Source: Pseudomonadales bacterium (GTDB lineage Bacteria; Pseudomonadota; Gammaproteobacteria; Pseudomonadales; Ketobacteraceae). From it: DNA of 47,654 bases. Under the pieces are notes generated by a model that was not told the origin of the DNA, did not search any database, and saw nothing but the letters and a program-made list of their open reading frames with translations. Where the stretch lies: NCBI GenBank assembly GCA_020062665.1, contig JAGUVW010000056.1, forward strand, positions 1-47,654, written 5' to 3'. The first letter of the stretch is position 1. Each line of letters starts with the position of its first letter. Both the position numbers and the translations under genes were made by a program. Below, in pieces: positions 19,039 through 28,679 of the stretch.

Positions 19039-21207
19039 ATGTCATCACGCACCGACACGCTGCGTCTGCTGATCCTGGACGACAACGAAATGACCGGCCA
19101 GACCTTGCAACGCATCGCAGAGAGAGAAGGATTCGACGTGCGTTTTTCCACTGTTCCACAACAATTTTTCCAGTGGCTGGACGAGTGGAATCCCGATCAT
19201 ATTGCGCTGGACTTGGTCATGCCGGAAATGGACGGTGTGCAAGTACTGGCGGAGCTGGCACAACGTAATTGCCGCGCTTGCATCATCATTACCAGCGGGG
19301 TGGGCGGACGCATACTGGAAGCCGCAGGCCGCTCCGCAGCGGAACACGGGCTACGCTTGACCGGTGTCCTCCAGAAGCCTTTTACCCCAGCGGAATTCCG
19401 CAGCCTGCTATTCGGCAGCGAAGGAAGCCCCAGTCCTGTTTCCGCGCCGGCACGACAAGCAACGCTACCCGTTTCCGCCGCGGATCTCGCTGCGGGGTTG
19501 CAGCGCAAGGAACTGTTCGTGGTTTACCAGCCCAAGGTGGATTGCAGGACCGGCTCGCTGGTGGGGTTCGAGGCACTGGCCCGTTGGCGCCATCCCCATG
19601 CCGGCTTGGTACCACCGGATCGGTTCATCCCACTGGCGGAAACCCACGACTTGATCGACGAACTGACAGAGTATGTGATGGCAGAAGCCCTACACTGGTT
19701 CGCCCAGGTTCGCCAACAAATCCAGGCAAACAACACCGGATGCACTCCGCAATCCATTCGCTTGTCCGTGAACATTTCCGCCCGCTCACTCGAAAATTCC
19801 GCTCTGTTCGAACGCATCGAACAATGTTGCAACAATCACGAGCTGACGCCGGAACACCTGGTGTTGGAACTGACAGAAACCAGTGCCATGCAGGATCCAG
19901 TGGCATCGCTCGATATTCTTACCCGCCTGCGCATGAAAGGATTTCATCTGTCTATCGATGATTTCGGCACAGGCTATTCATCCATGGTGCAGTTGGTGCG
20001 CTTACCCTTTTCGGAAATCAAACTCGACAAATCTTTTGTCATGACAGCGCGAAGATCCCAAGAATCCCGCACAGTGATCAAATCCATCGTGGATCTGGGC
20101 AGGAGTTTGGGGCTGAAATGCACCGCGGAAGGCATCGAGGACAACGACACACTGAATTACCTGCGGGATATAGGCTGTGACGCCGCCCAGGGCTATCTGA
20201 TTGCTCGACCCCTCATGGCAGAGCATGCGACGCAGTGGGCGCTCGAGTGCATGCGTCAAAGCGAGAGTCGAAGACTGCTGGATCTGCACAACCTTCATTT
20301 GCTGGACACCCCTCCAGAGCAGCGTTTTGATCGTCTCACGAAACTGGCACAGCGGGTGTTCAATGTTCCCATCGTGCTGGTGGTTCTGTTGGACGAACAT
20401 CGCCAGTGGTTCAAATCCAATCTGGGGCTGACCATGAGGGAAACACCTCGACATATGGCTTTCTGCACTCACACTATCAACTACCAAGACATCCTTCTAG
20501 TGCCCGACACGCTGAAGGACCCTCGATTTCAGCACAACCCCCTGGTCACGGGCGAACCTCATATTCGCTTTTATGCCGGCTGTCCGCTACGTGTGGCAAA
20601 CGGCAACGCTGTGGGCACACTGTGCCTGATCGACCGAAAACCCGGCGCACTGAACACGGAAGATCAGGATCTGCTACGTGACATGGCCCACCTGGCGGAA
20701 AAGGAACTGCAAGCAGACATACAAGCCATCACCGACTCACTCACCTCCTTGTTGAACCGACGGGGATTCGAATCCCGCGCTACCGACACACTGCAACTAA
20801 GCATCCGCCTGCGACACAGCGCCGCTCTTCTCTTCATCGATCTGGATCAGTTCAAATCCATCAACGACAATCATGGCCACGCGATGGGCGACGATGCACT
20901 GCGCAAATTTGCCGATATGCTGCGTCAGGTGTTTCGCGAATCTGATTTGATCGCACGCTTTGGCGGCGATGAATTTGTGCTGCTGATGAGCAATGCCGAC
21001 AAACAGCAGGCCCTAGATGCTACTACACGGTTGCGCCAAGCCATTGCCGATCTCAACCGGCAATCCAGCTTTCCATTTTCACTGACATATTCCATCGGCT
21101 GGGCCTCATTGGATCCCGACAACCCCCAGGATCTGCAAGCGCTGCTGGCGGAAGCAGACTCCAATATGTATTCAAATAGAAACCAATCCCACGGGAGAGC
21201 GACCTGA
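19039..21207 (+). CDS. REC-EAL-GAF-GGDEF c-di-GMP enzyme
   Basis: 722 aa. Receiver domain (LLILDDNEM; phospho-acceptor D58 in ALDLVMPEMDG), then an EAL domain with the catalytic set visible (E178 of EALARW, NISARSL, ELTET, DDFGTGYSSM, KLDKSF, AEGIED). A GAF domain (about 415-560) and a GGDEF domain (GGDEF 642-646, I-site RESD 633-636) follow. Both enzymatic sites look intact, so it could make and degrade c-di-GMP under control of phosphorylation and the GAF ligand. The EAL-before-GGDEF order is the reverse of the usual one. It has 6 bases from the kinase gene and a one-base overlap (TGATG) with the next gene. Confidence 0.94.
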   Translation: MSSRTDTLRLLILDDNEMTGQTLQRIAEREGFDVRFSTVPQQFFQWLDEWNPDHIALDLVMPEMDGVQVLAELAQRNCRACIIITSGVGGRILEAAGRSAAEHGLRLTGVLQKPFTPAEFRSLLFGSEGSPSPVSAPARQATLPVSAADLAAGLQRKELFVVYQPKVDCRTGSLVGFEALARWRHPHAGLVPPDRFIPLAETHDLIDELTEYVMAEALHWFAQVRQQIQANNTGCTPQSIRLSVNISARSLENSALFERIEQCCNNHELTPEHLVLELTETSAMQDPVASLDILTRLRMKGFHLSIDDFGTGYSSMVQLVRLPFSEIKLDKSFVMTARRSQESRTVIKSIVDLGRSLGLKCTAEGIEDNDTLNYLRDIGCDAAQGYLIARPLMAEHATQWALECMRQSESRRLLDLHNLHLLDTPPEQRFDRLTKLAQRVFNVPIVLVVLLDEHRQWFKSNLGLTMRETPRHMAFCTHTINYQDILLVPDTLKDPRFQHNPLVTGEPHIRFYAGCPLRVANGNAVGTLCLIDRKPGALNTEDQDLLRDMAHLAEKELQADIQAITDSLTSLLNRRGFESRATDTLQLSIRLRHSAALLFIDLDQFKSINDNHGHAMGDDALRKFADMLRQVFRESDLIARFGGDEFVLLMSNADKQQALDATTRLRQAIADLNRQSSFPFSLTYSIGWASLDPDNPQDLQALLAEADSNMYSNRNQSHGRAT

Positions 21208-23984
21208 TGAACAGTCGGCGTCTGCTGATTCTTGATGATGAAGAAGCCGTTGCCAAAACCATTTCCGCGATCGCCAGCGCAATCGGCTACGAAGTACACG
21301 CCTGCATCGATCCAAATGAGTTTTTTGCCTACCTTGGCCAGTGGCAGCCTTCGCACCTGGCGGTGGATCTGGTGATGCCCGCCATGGATGGCGTCGAAGT
21401 GCTGCGCCGGCTGGCAGCCATGGGTTGCCATGCCCGCATCATCGTAACCAGCGGCATGGGCACCCGGGTGCTGGAATCCGCCCGCAACACGGCCATCGAA
21501 CGTGGGCTGAATATCAGCGGCATCCTGCCCAAGCCCTTCCGCTCCCAGATGTTGCGGGAACTGCTCAACGATGTTCCACCCACGCAGCCAGCCAGCGCCA
21601 CGCCCGAAAGCACCCACAGCCAGATCACCGAACCGGAACTGGCGCGCGCAGTGGATAACGGCGAGTTCGTTATGCATTTTCAGCCCAAGATCCGGATGTC
21701 AGATCGTCGCACCGTGGGTTTCGAAGCGTTGGTGCGCTGGCAACATCCCATGCGCGGGCTGCTGCCACCGGGTGAGTTTTTGCCACTGGCGGAACAGTCC
21801 GCCAGCTTCGTGCAGCTTTCCTATCACTTTTTCGATATCGCCATGGGGTGGTTCGCCAGCGTATGCCATCAGTTCCCTGTCAGCATGGCGGTCAACCTGT
21901 CGGCCCTGTGTCTGAACACACTCGATCTGGCCGACACGCTGAGCCAGATCTGCGAGCGTCGCGGCGTCGATCCGCAACGGGTCATTCTGGAGCTGACCGA
22001 GACCAGCACCATGACCAAACCCACGGAAGCAACCGACACCATCACCCGTCTGCGCATTAAAGGATTCCAGCTTTCCATCGACGACTTCGGCACCGCCTAT
22101 TCGTCCATGGCGCTGCTGACACGCCTGCCTTTCAGCGAATTGAAAATCGATCGCGCATTCGTGCAAACCCTGACGGTGTCCGGTGACTCCCGCAAAATTG
22201 TCGACTCCACCATCAAACTGGCCCGCAGCCTGCAATTGACCACTGTTGCCGAAGGCATCGAAGACGACAAAACGCTGGCAGTAGTGAATGAGCTGGGTTG
22301 CGATGTGGCACAGGGCTTTTACTTTGCGCGCCCGATGGACGGCGACAATGCCATGCGCTGGCTGCACGAATCCTTTGCAGAACGGCTGCAGATTGCTGAA
22401 CGTCTCGAAAAAGCTTTGCGCAACGAGCAGCTGGCACTGGATTTTTTGCCGATGGCGGATCTGGGTACCGGTTGCATGGCCGGCTTTGGTGTACGGGGCT
22501 GCTGGCAGCATGAAACCCTGGGACGCTTGTCAGACAACCGTTTTCTGGATGTCGCCCGCGAGCAAGGCTTGCTGACCGATTATTTCCGCTGGCTGCTGAA
22601 CACTGCCTGCAACCATTTGAAAACATGGCAGCAACAGGGCGATCCGGCACTGAAAATAATTCTGCGTCTGAATGAGCAGATGATCAGTGAACCCATGCTC
22701 CTCAATCTGCTGTCAGACGCACTGGAACGGTCGGGACTCAATACGGATGCGCTGGGGCTGGATATACCAGACACGGTGATCGCCAATGCCAACAGCCAGA
22801 TGCTGTCGGCGATCAACGGCTTGCGCGGCGTTGGCGTGCAGCTGGGAATCACACTCACCAGTGCCAGTCTGTCCTACCTGGGCAAGCTCAAACGTATCGC
22901 ACTGCACTCGCTGGGCATGTCGCCTTCCTTCATGCGCGAGCTGACACAGGATCCGGACGATCCCGCCGCATTGATTGCGCTGGCATCGATGGCCCACGGT
23001 TTCGGTGCCACCCTGGTAGCCACAGGCGTACAAACCGAGGCTCAATGCAAAATGCTGAGCCAGCATTTTTGCGATCTGATTCAGGGATCGTTGTTGAGTG
23101 ACCCCATTCCAGCTGAGGATGTAAGCGCTTTTCTGCAGCAGGAAAAACGCCTGGCACCGGAGCTGCTGCGCAGCGGTCGCGAGCCACCCGTGGTGCTGCT
23201 GGTCGATGACGAAGAACGCATCATTTCATCACTGCGCCGACTGTTGCGCCGTCAGCCCTATCGTCTGCTGACCGCCAGAAGTGGCGTTGAAGGTCTCGAC
23301 ACACTCGCCCGCGAAAATGTCGATGTGGTGGTATCCGATCAGCGCATGCCGGGCATGACCGGTATCGAATTTCTGCAACAGGTAGCCGAGAATTATCCCG
23401 ACACCATTCGCCTGGTGCTGTCCGGCTACACGGATCTGGAAAGCGTGATCCGGGCGGTGAACACCGGCTCCATTTACAAGTTCCTCACCAAACCCTGGGA
23501 AGATGCCCAGCTCATGGATGCCATCACCGACGCTGTCAGCCACAAAACCATGGCCGATGAAAACCGGCGCCTGAGCCAGGAATTGATGAGCGCCAACCTG
23601 CGGCTGGAAAAAGCCAACCAGCAGTTGAAACAGCTGCTGCAACAACAGCAGCAAAGTCTGCACAACCGCGAGGTAGGATTACGGGTGGCCTATGAAGGCC
23701 TGGAACATGTCCCCATTCCCATGCTGGGGCTGGACGACGAGAAAATCGTGGTCTTTATCAATCGCAAGGCCCGTGAGCGCTTCGAGCAGCGGGGCCTGCT
23801 GCTGGCAAGCGAACTGGACATGGTGCTGCCAGAAGTGGTGCCTGTCCTGCAGTGGAACGATCAGGACGAAAAAGCCGAAGTCACACTGCCGGAAGACACA
23901 TTCACGGTCATCAAGCACTGCATGCGCTTCGACAACCGCGTGCACGGCTTCATGTTGTTCCTGCTCAGCGGCATCGGGCTTTGA
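21207..23984 (+). CDS. REC-EAL-degenerate EAL-REC-PAS regulator
   Basis: 925 aa. First receiver (D54 in AVDLVMPAMDG) closely resembles that of the preceding gene. The first EAL domain is catalytically complete (E173 of EALVRW, NLSALCL, ELTETS, DDFGTAYSSM, KIDRAF, AEGIED). A second EAL-like domain (about 395-650) has lost the motif: GFGVRG near 426 replaces EAL and ITLTSASLSYL replaces DDFG, so it can only bind or scaffold. A second receiver (D711, VVVSDQRMPGM; YKFLTKPWED) follows, then a coiled coil and a C-terminal PAS-like domain (about 830-925, IPMLGLDDEKIVVFIN). Two receivers around one active and one dead EAL is rare. Duplication of the preceding gene's REC-EAL is likely. Confidence 0.93.
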   Translation: MNSRRLLILDDEEAVAKTISAIASAIGYEVHACIDPNEFFAYLGQWQPSHLAVDLVMPAMDGVEVLRRLAAMGCHARIIVTSGMGTRVLESARNTAIERGLNISGILPKPFRSQMLRELLNDVPPTQPASATPESTHSQITEPELARAVDNGEFVMHFQPKIRMSDRRTVGFEALVRWQHPMRGLLPPGEFLPLAEQSASFVQLSYHFFDIAMGWFASVCHQFPVSMAVNLSALCLNTLDLADTLSQICERRGVDPQRVILELTETSTMTKPTEATDTITRLRIKGFQLSIDDFGTAYSSMALLTRLPFSELKIDRAFVQTLTVSGDSRKIVDSTIKLARSLQLTTVAEGIEDDKTLAVVNELGCDVAQGFYFARPMDGDNAMRWLHESFAERLQIAERLEKALRNEQLALDFLPMADLGTGCMAGFGVRGCWQHETLGRLSDNRFLDVAREQGLLTDYFRWLLNTACNHLKTWQQQGDPALKIILRLNEQMISEPMLLNLLSDALERSGLNTDALGLDIPDTVIANANSQMLSAINGLRGVGVQLGITLTSASLSYLGKLKRIALHSLGMSPSFMRELTQDPDDPAALIALASMAHGFGATLVATGVQTEAQCKMLSQHFCDLIQGSLLSDPIPAEDVSAFLQQEKRLAPELLRSGREPPVVLLVDDEERIISSLRRLLRRQPYRLLTARSGVEGLDTLARENVDVVVSDQRMPGMTGIEFLQQVAENYPDTIRLVLSGYTDLESVIRAVNTGSIYKFLTKPWEDAQLMDAITDAVSHKTMADENRRLSQELMSANLRLEKANQQLKQLLQQQQQSLHNREVGLRVAYEGLEHVPIPMLGLDDEKIVVFINRKARERFEQRGLLLASELDMVLPEVVPVLQWNDQDEKAEVTLPEDTFTVIKHCMRFDNRVHGFMLFLLSGIGL

Positions 23985-23999
23985 ACGGAGCGTGCAGCC

Positions 24000-24650
24000 G
24001 TGGCGCAATACGACGATCAGACTCGCACCCTCACCATCAAGCTGGTGTACTACGGCCCGGCACTGGCAGGCAAGACCACCAATCTGGCGGCCCTGCACGA
24101 CATCCTGTCGCCCGACATGAAAGGCGAAATGATGGTGCTGGAAACCCGCAATGACCGCACCCTGTTCTTTGATCTGCTGCCATTGGGATTTCGCACGCCC
24201 GCAGGCGCGCTGGTGAAATTCAAACTCTACACAGTGCCGGGCCAGGTACAGCACGACAGCACCCGCAAGGCCGTGCTGTCCCGCACTGACGGCGTGGTGT
24301 TTGTGGCGGATTCCCAACGCAACCAAGTGACCAACAATGCGGAATCCTTTGAGAATCTAGCGGACAACACCCAGCGTGTCGGCATCGATATCGAAACCCT
24401 TCCCCTGGTTGTGCAATTCAACAAGCGGGATCTGCCGGATATTCTGAGTGAAGAGGACATTCGCAAACGCTGGGGCGAAGCCCCCTGGCCACTGACCTTT
24501 GCATCGGCGCTGAAACAAAGTGGTGTAAAGGAAACGTTCGCGTTGCTGTTGCGGGCCGTTTTTCTGCGTCTGCAACAGGAACAGGATCTGCATCAGTTAC
24601 TGCAACTGGATGCCGACGGCTTTGTGCGCGCCGCCATGGGGGATACTTGA
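24000..24650 (+). CDS. MglA-type small Ras-like GTPase
   Basis: 216 aa, GTG start with ACGGAG upstream. It is a close match to MglA, the polarity GTPase of gliding bacteria. P-loop GPALAGKT spans 19-26, preceded by KLVYYG as in MglA. The switch region has R53, the intrinsic arginine finger position. The PM3 motif is TVPGQ (78-82), with Thr replacing the usual Asp and Gln82 present, both MglA hallmarks. RTDGVVFVADSQ and the guanine motif NKRD (141-144) follow. MglA-GTP marks a cell pole and recruits motility machinery; its GAP is the Roadblock protein MglB. No MglB-like gene is in the window. It sits 15 bases after a c-di-GMP regulator and three bases before a kinase gene. Confidence 0.92.
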   Translation: MAQYDDQTRTLTIKLVYYGPALAGKTTNLAALHDILSPDMKGEMMVLETRNDRTLFFDLLPLGFRTPAGALVKFKLYTVPGQVQHDSTRKAVLSRTDGVVFVADSQRNQVTNNAESFENLADNTQRVGIDIETLPLVVQFNKRDLPDILSEEDIRKRWGEAPWPLTFASALKQSGVKETFALLLRAVFLRLQQEQDLHQLLQLDADGFVRAAMGDT

Positions 24651-24653
24651 GCC

Positions 24654-25892
24654 ATGGAGATCGAACATCAGGCATTCGACCGCGACCCCACCCTGAAAGA
24701 ACTGCTCAGTGCAACGCTGATCCGGCCGTTGCAACCGCCGCTGAACCTGCTGCTGGACAACTGCTGGCAGATCGAAGATACCGGCGGCACGATCCTGATG
24801 CAGGGAACACAGGCGCCACCGCCGAACAGCCCCCGCACACCGCTGCAACTGGAGATCGATCTGTTGGGCACGCTGGTTTCGCCCGCCACGGAAAACCTGC
24901 GCAACGGCGCCGCTCAACTATTGATGCGCGTTCTGGCAGAACGCTGGCGCTATCTGATTTCCGCCGATCTGCACACGGAGGTCGTGTCGTCGGATTATGC
25001 CGAACTGCAACGGCGCCACGACGCCCTGCAGGCATCCGAAGCCCGCTACCGCGAACTGTCTGCCAGCCTGGAACGGCGTGTGGCCGAGCAGGTGTCGCTG
25101 ATCGAACACCAACAGCGGGAGCTGTATCACGCCGACAAGCTGGCATCGGTGGGCCAGCTGGCTGCCGGGGTGGCCCACGAAATCAACAACCCCATCGGCT
25201 TCGTACGCAGCAATCTGTCCAGTGCCCGTCACTACACCACCACGCTCACCGAGTTTTTGCAGGGATTGCAGGCATTCGGCATCGACAACCAGCATCCGTT
25301 GTGGCAACAGCATGATCTGGATTTTGTGCTGCAGGACATGCTCGATCTGATGCAGGAATGCCAGGAAGGCATCGATCGGGTGGCCCACATCGTGGCAGAT
25401 CTGAAAGCCTTTTCCGCCGTGGATATCGAAGGCATGACGGCAGCGGATGTCGGGGAACTGATCCGCACTGCCTGCCGCTTCGCCCAGATGCAACTGAACC
25501 GGCCCGACGGCATCATCACGCTGAACCTGCCGGATTTGCCTGCCCTGCCCTGCCAGGCCGCCGCCATCGGCCAGGCCATCCTGCATCTGGTTACCAACGC
25601 ACTGCAGGCCATCGACGATCAGGGCCAGGTCACCGTGTCTGCCCACGCGAACGCAAGCGCATTGTCTATACTGGTGGAAGACACGGGCAGCGGCATACCC
25701 GCCGAATTTCAGCCCCGCATCTTTGATCCCTTCTTTACCACGCGCGCCGTGGGCCAGGGCAAAGGGTTGGGATTGACCGTATGCCGGGACGTGGCGACAG
25801 CCCACGGCGGCCGAGTGGAATTTACCTCCACACCCGGTGCAGGCAGTCGCTTCGCCCTGATATTGCCATTCAATCCTGATCCACCGGAGTAA
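24654..25892 (+). CDS. Soluble sensor histidine kinase
   Basis: 412 aa with no membrane segment. The N-terminal about 120 residues are unrecognised; a coiled coil (about 120-165) leads to HisKA with H175 in GVAHEINNPIGFV, then an HATPase domain (TNALQAI; EDTGSGIPAE; GKGLGLTVCRDV). No receiver is attached, so it must pass phosphate to a separate receiver; the next gene begins with one. The H-box is nearly identical to that of the kinase on the opposite strand at 30034-31893, suggesting common ancestry and possibly shared targets. Three bases after the GTPase gene. Confidence 0.92.
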   Translation: MEIEHQAFDRDPTLKELLSATLIRPLQPPLNLLLDNCWQIEDTGGTILMQGTQAPPPNSPRTPLQLEIDLLGTLVSPATENLRNGAAQLLMRVLAERWRYLISADLHTEVVSSDYAELQRRHDALQASEARYRELSASLERRVAEQVSLIEHQQRELYHADKLASVGQLAAGVAHEINNPIGFVRSNLSSARHYTTTLTEFLQGLQAFGIDNQHPLWQQHDLDFVLQDMLDLMQECQEGIDRVAHIVADLKAFSAVDIEGMTAADVGELIRTACRFAQMQLNRPDGIITLNLPDLPALPCQAAAIGQAILHLVTNALQAIDDQGQVTVSAHANASALSILVEDTGSGIPAEFQPRIFDPFFTTRAVGQGKGLGLTVCRDVATAHGGRVEFTSTPGAGSRFALILPFNPDPPE

Positions 25893-25898
25893 AACGGT

Positions 25899-28133
25899 TT
25901 GTCACGATTTGCGGGGCTTTTTACCGGCCAGAGCAGCGAAAAAACCGACGCGGCGCCCACCAGACCGGTGCGTTACCGCATGCTGCTGGTGGACGACGAA
26001 GCCAATGTGCTGAAAGCCTTGCGCCGGGTGTTCCAGCAGGAAAATTACGAAATCCACACCGCTGCCAACGGCCGCGAAGCCCTCGATCTGCTCAGTCGCC
26101 AGCATTTCCACGTCATGATCAGCGACTACCAGATGCCGGTGATGGATGGCGCAACCTTGCTGAAAGAAGCCAAGCTGGTCGCCCCCGAGATGATCCGCAT
26201 CATGCTCACCGGCCATGCCGATGCAGCCGCCGTGCTGGGCGCCATCAAGGAAGGTGCCGTTTACAAATTCATTCTCAAACCCTGGAACGATGACGACCTG
26301 CGCATCACCGTGGCGCTGGCACTGGAACAGTGGGAACTGGTGCGCCGCAACCGCGAACTGCAAAGCGAAAACATCAAGAAAGCCAAAGAGATTTCCACAC
26401 TATCAAAATTGGCCGTTGCCAACCGCAGCCAGCTCACCATCATCCTGAAAAAACGCGGCATCCTCAACGATACCCAAGTGCAGGAAATCTACCGTATCCA
26501 GCAGGCGAAACGGGAACCGGTGATCCGCATCCTGCTGGACAAGGGCTGGGTGGATGAAAAAGTCATTCACGACATCCTGCGCAAGGATCAGTTGATGGAA
26601 GAAGTGGATCTGGACCAGTTCCAGATCGAGGCCGCACTGATCGGACTGATCCCGCGCATCTTCTGCGAACGCCAACTGGTATTGCCCCTCAAGCTGGACG
26701 GCCGCCGTCTGCTGCTGGCCATGGCCGACCCACTCGACAGTGGCCTGATCGAAGACATGCGCTTTGTGTCCGGGCTCGACATCCAGCCGCTGTTGGCCTC
26801 GGTGACCAGCATTCGCGCCCACATCAACAAAGCGTTCGGCGAAGACGATTCAGTGAATTTCCACGATCTGGAAACCGTCATCGGCAGCAACGACCCGTTC
26901 GAAAATCTGGAAATCATTCTGGATGACGAGGATTCCACCACGCTGGAAGAACTGCTGCAAAGCACCGAAGAACCGCCCGCGATTCGCCTGGTGAACGCCA
27001 TCATTCTGGAAGCGGTGCGGCTGGGTGCGTCCGATGTACACGTGCAACCCCGCAGCAAAAGCATCGTGGTGCGCTATCGCATCGACGGCATCCTGCACGA
27101 CAAAATCCAGATTCCAAACCAGATGCACCAGTCCTTTGTATCACGCCTGAAAATCATGGCGGAACTGGACATTGCCGAGCGGCGCCGGCCCCAGGATGGT
27201 CGCATCACCGTGAAAACAGCGTCACGCATCGTCGATCTGCGCATTTCCACGCTGCCCACCATCAACGGCGAAAAAGTGGTGCTGCGTCTGCTGGATCGGG
27301 GATCGTCCATTGTCGACATCAGCCAGCTGGGATTTTCACCGGATGATCTGGAGCGCATTACCAATCTGGTGGACAAACCCAAGGGTATCATTCTCACCAC
27401 CGGGCCCACGGGTTCGGGCAAAACCACCACCCTGTACAGCTTGTTGCAAAGCAGCGCAACACCCGCCAAGAATTACGTCACCATCGAAGATCCGGTGGAA
27501 TATTACATGGACATGGCAGGACAGGTGCTGATTCGCGAACGCATCGGGCTGACGTTTCCGGTGGTGCTGCGTTCCATTCTGCGTCAGGACCCCGATGTCA
27601 TCATGCTGGGGGAAATCCGCGATACTGAAACGGCGGAAGTGGCCTTTCACGCGGCACTCACCGGCCATCTGGTATATTCCACCCTGCACACCAATTCCTC
27701 CCTGGCCACCATTGCTCGCCTGCTGGATATGGATCTGAAGCCGTTTGTGGTTGCCTCCGCCATCGAAGGCATCATCGCCCAGCGTCTCACCCGTCGCATC
27801 TGCGACAGCTGCAAGGAACCCGTGGAACCAGACCCATTGCTGGTAAAACGCCTGGGTACCCTATTCCAGCAACCGCCGCTGACCCAGGTGTTCAAAGGTA
27901 AAGGCTGCGGCCGCTGCCACAACACCGGCTACAAAGGCCGACTGGGAATATATGAAGTGCTGATTCCCGACGACGACATGCGGGAAATGATCGTGCAGCG
28001 GGCTGGCATGGGCGAAATGGCAAAGCGTGCAAAGGAGCGTGGTTTTCGCATGCTGATCGAAGACGCGCGCCTGAAGGTGGAACAGGGACTCACGACCCTT
28101 GATGAAGTGCTGCGGGTACTCGGCCCGCAATAA
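25899..28133 (+). CDS. Receiver fused to a GspE/PilB-type secretion ATPase
   Basis: 744 aa from a TTG start with GGAG ten bases upstream. Receiver at about 27-150 (LLVDDEANVLKAL; phospho-acceptor D76; KFILKPWND). An MshEN/GspE-N-like region follows (about 175-310, PVIRILLDKGWVDEKVI), a domain that binds c-di-GMP in some family members. Then a complete type II/IV ATPase: Walker A GPTGSGKTT (502-510), Walker B/Asp box DPDVIMLGEIRD, His box TGHLVYSTLHTN, and the four zinc cysteines C635, C638, C670 and C673. These ATPases power pilus extension or type II secretion. A REC on the N-terminus makes it phospho-controllable. No pilin, platform or secretin gene is nearby. Confidence 0.94.
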   Translation: MSRFAGLFTGQSSEKTDAAPTRPVRYRMLLVDDEANVLKALRRVFQQENYEIHTAANGREALDLLSRQHFHVMISDYQMPVMDGATLLKEAKLVAPEMIRIMLTGHADAAAVLGAIKEGAVYKFILKPWNDDDLRITVALALEQWELVRRNRELQSENIKKAKEISTLSKLAVANRSQLTIILKKRGILNDTQVQEIYRIQQAKREPVIRILLDKGWVDEKVIHDILRKDQLMEEVDLDQFQIEAALIGLIPRIFCERQLVLPLKLDGRRLLLAMADPLDSGLIEDMRFVSGLDIQPLLASVTSIRAHINKAFGEDDSVNFHDLETVIGSNDPFENLEIILDDEDSTTLEELLQSTEEPPAIRLVNAIILEAVRLGASDVHVQPRSKSIVVRYRIDGILHDKIQIPNQMHQSFVSRLKIMAELDIAERRRPQDGRITVKTASRIVDLRISTLPTINGEKVVLRLLDRGSSIVDISQLGFSPDDLERITNLVDKPKGIILTTGPTGSGKTTTLYSLLQSSATPAKNYVTIEDPVEYYMDMAGQVLIRERIGLTFPVVLRSILRQDPDVIMLGEIRDTETAEVAFHAALTGHLVYSTLHTNSSLATIARLLDMDLKPFVVASAIEGIIAQRLTRRICDSCKEPVEPDPLLVKRLGTLFQQPPLTQVFKGKGCGRCHNTGYKGRLGIYEVLIPDDDMREMIVQRAGMGEMAKRAKERGFRMLIEDARLKVEQGLTTLDEVLRVLGPQ

Positions 28134-28679
28134 TCAGCGCAGCGCGTCTTCGTCGAACTCGCCAGACAGATCAATACTGCCGTCGGCGTCCCGTTCCACA
28201 CGGGTAATACCGGGACTTTCCTGTTCCAGTCGCTGCAATTCCCGCTGTTGACGCTGGATCTGATCCTGCTGGCTGCGCACCAGATCCGCCAGCCGGATAT
28301 TTTCCTGCACCATGGCCTGGTATTTCAGTGCACTCTCCAGTGTCATGATCAGATCCGCATCATCCCATGGCTTTACCACAAACCGGTAAATCTCCGCCTG
28401 ATTGATCGCCTTGAGCACGCCGTCGAGATCGGCCTGTCCACTCATCAGCAACCGCACGGCCGAAGGACACGCAGCACGCAACTTGTTCAGCGTCGCCACA
28501 CCGTCCATTTCCGGCATGCGATAATCGGACATGATCAGATCCACATCGTCTGTCACCAGCTGCGTAACCGCGTCAAGGGGCGAACTGAATATCGTCACCT
28601 CCCAACCGGTGGAACGCAGGACACGTTTCAATGCATTGAGGATATTTGCATCGTCATCGATCAGCACCAGACGGGTCAT
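28134..28679 (-). CDS. Response regulator, REC plus coiled coil
   Basis: 181 aa. Receiver with acidic pocket DDD (8-10), D52 (LIMSDYRMPEMDG) and YRFVVKPWDD. A coiled coil (about 125-158, SQQDQIQRQQRELQRLEQE) and an acidic tail follow, with no DNA-binding or enzymatic output domain. It probably acts by protein contact or as a phosphate sink. Its receiver belongs to the same KPW subtype as three others in the locus. Last gene of the leftward operon, overlapping the upstream gene by four bases; its stop codon directly abuts that of the convergent ATPase gene. Confidence 0.92.
   Translation of the reverse strand: MTRLVLIDDDANILNALKRVLRSTGWEVTIFSSPLDAVTQLVTDDVDLIMSDYRMPEMDGVATLNKLRAACPSAVRLLMSGQADLDGVLKAINQAEIYRFVVKPWDDADLIMTLESALKYQAMVQENIRLADLVRSQQDQIQRQQRELQRLEQESPGITRVERDADGSIDLSGEFDEDALR

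Noticed and set aside
25899-28133. Part of a type IV pilus or type II secretion operon
   Set aside because: No pilin, prepilin peptidase, platform protein, retraction ATPase or secretin gene is in the surrounding 40 kb.
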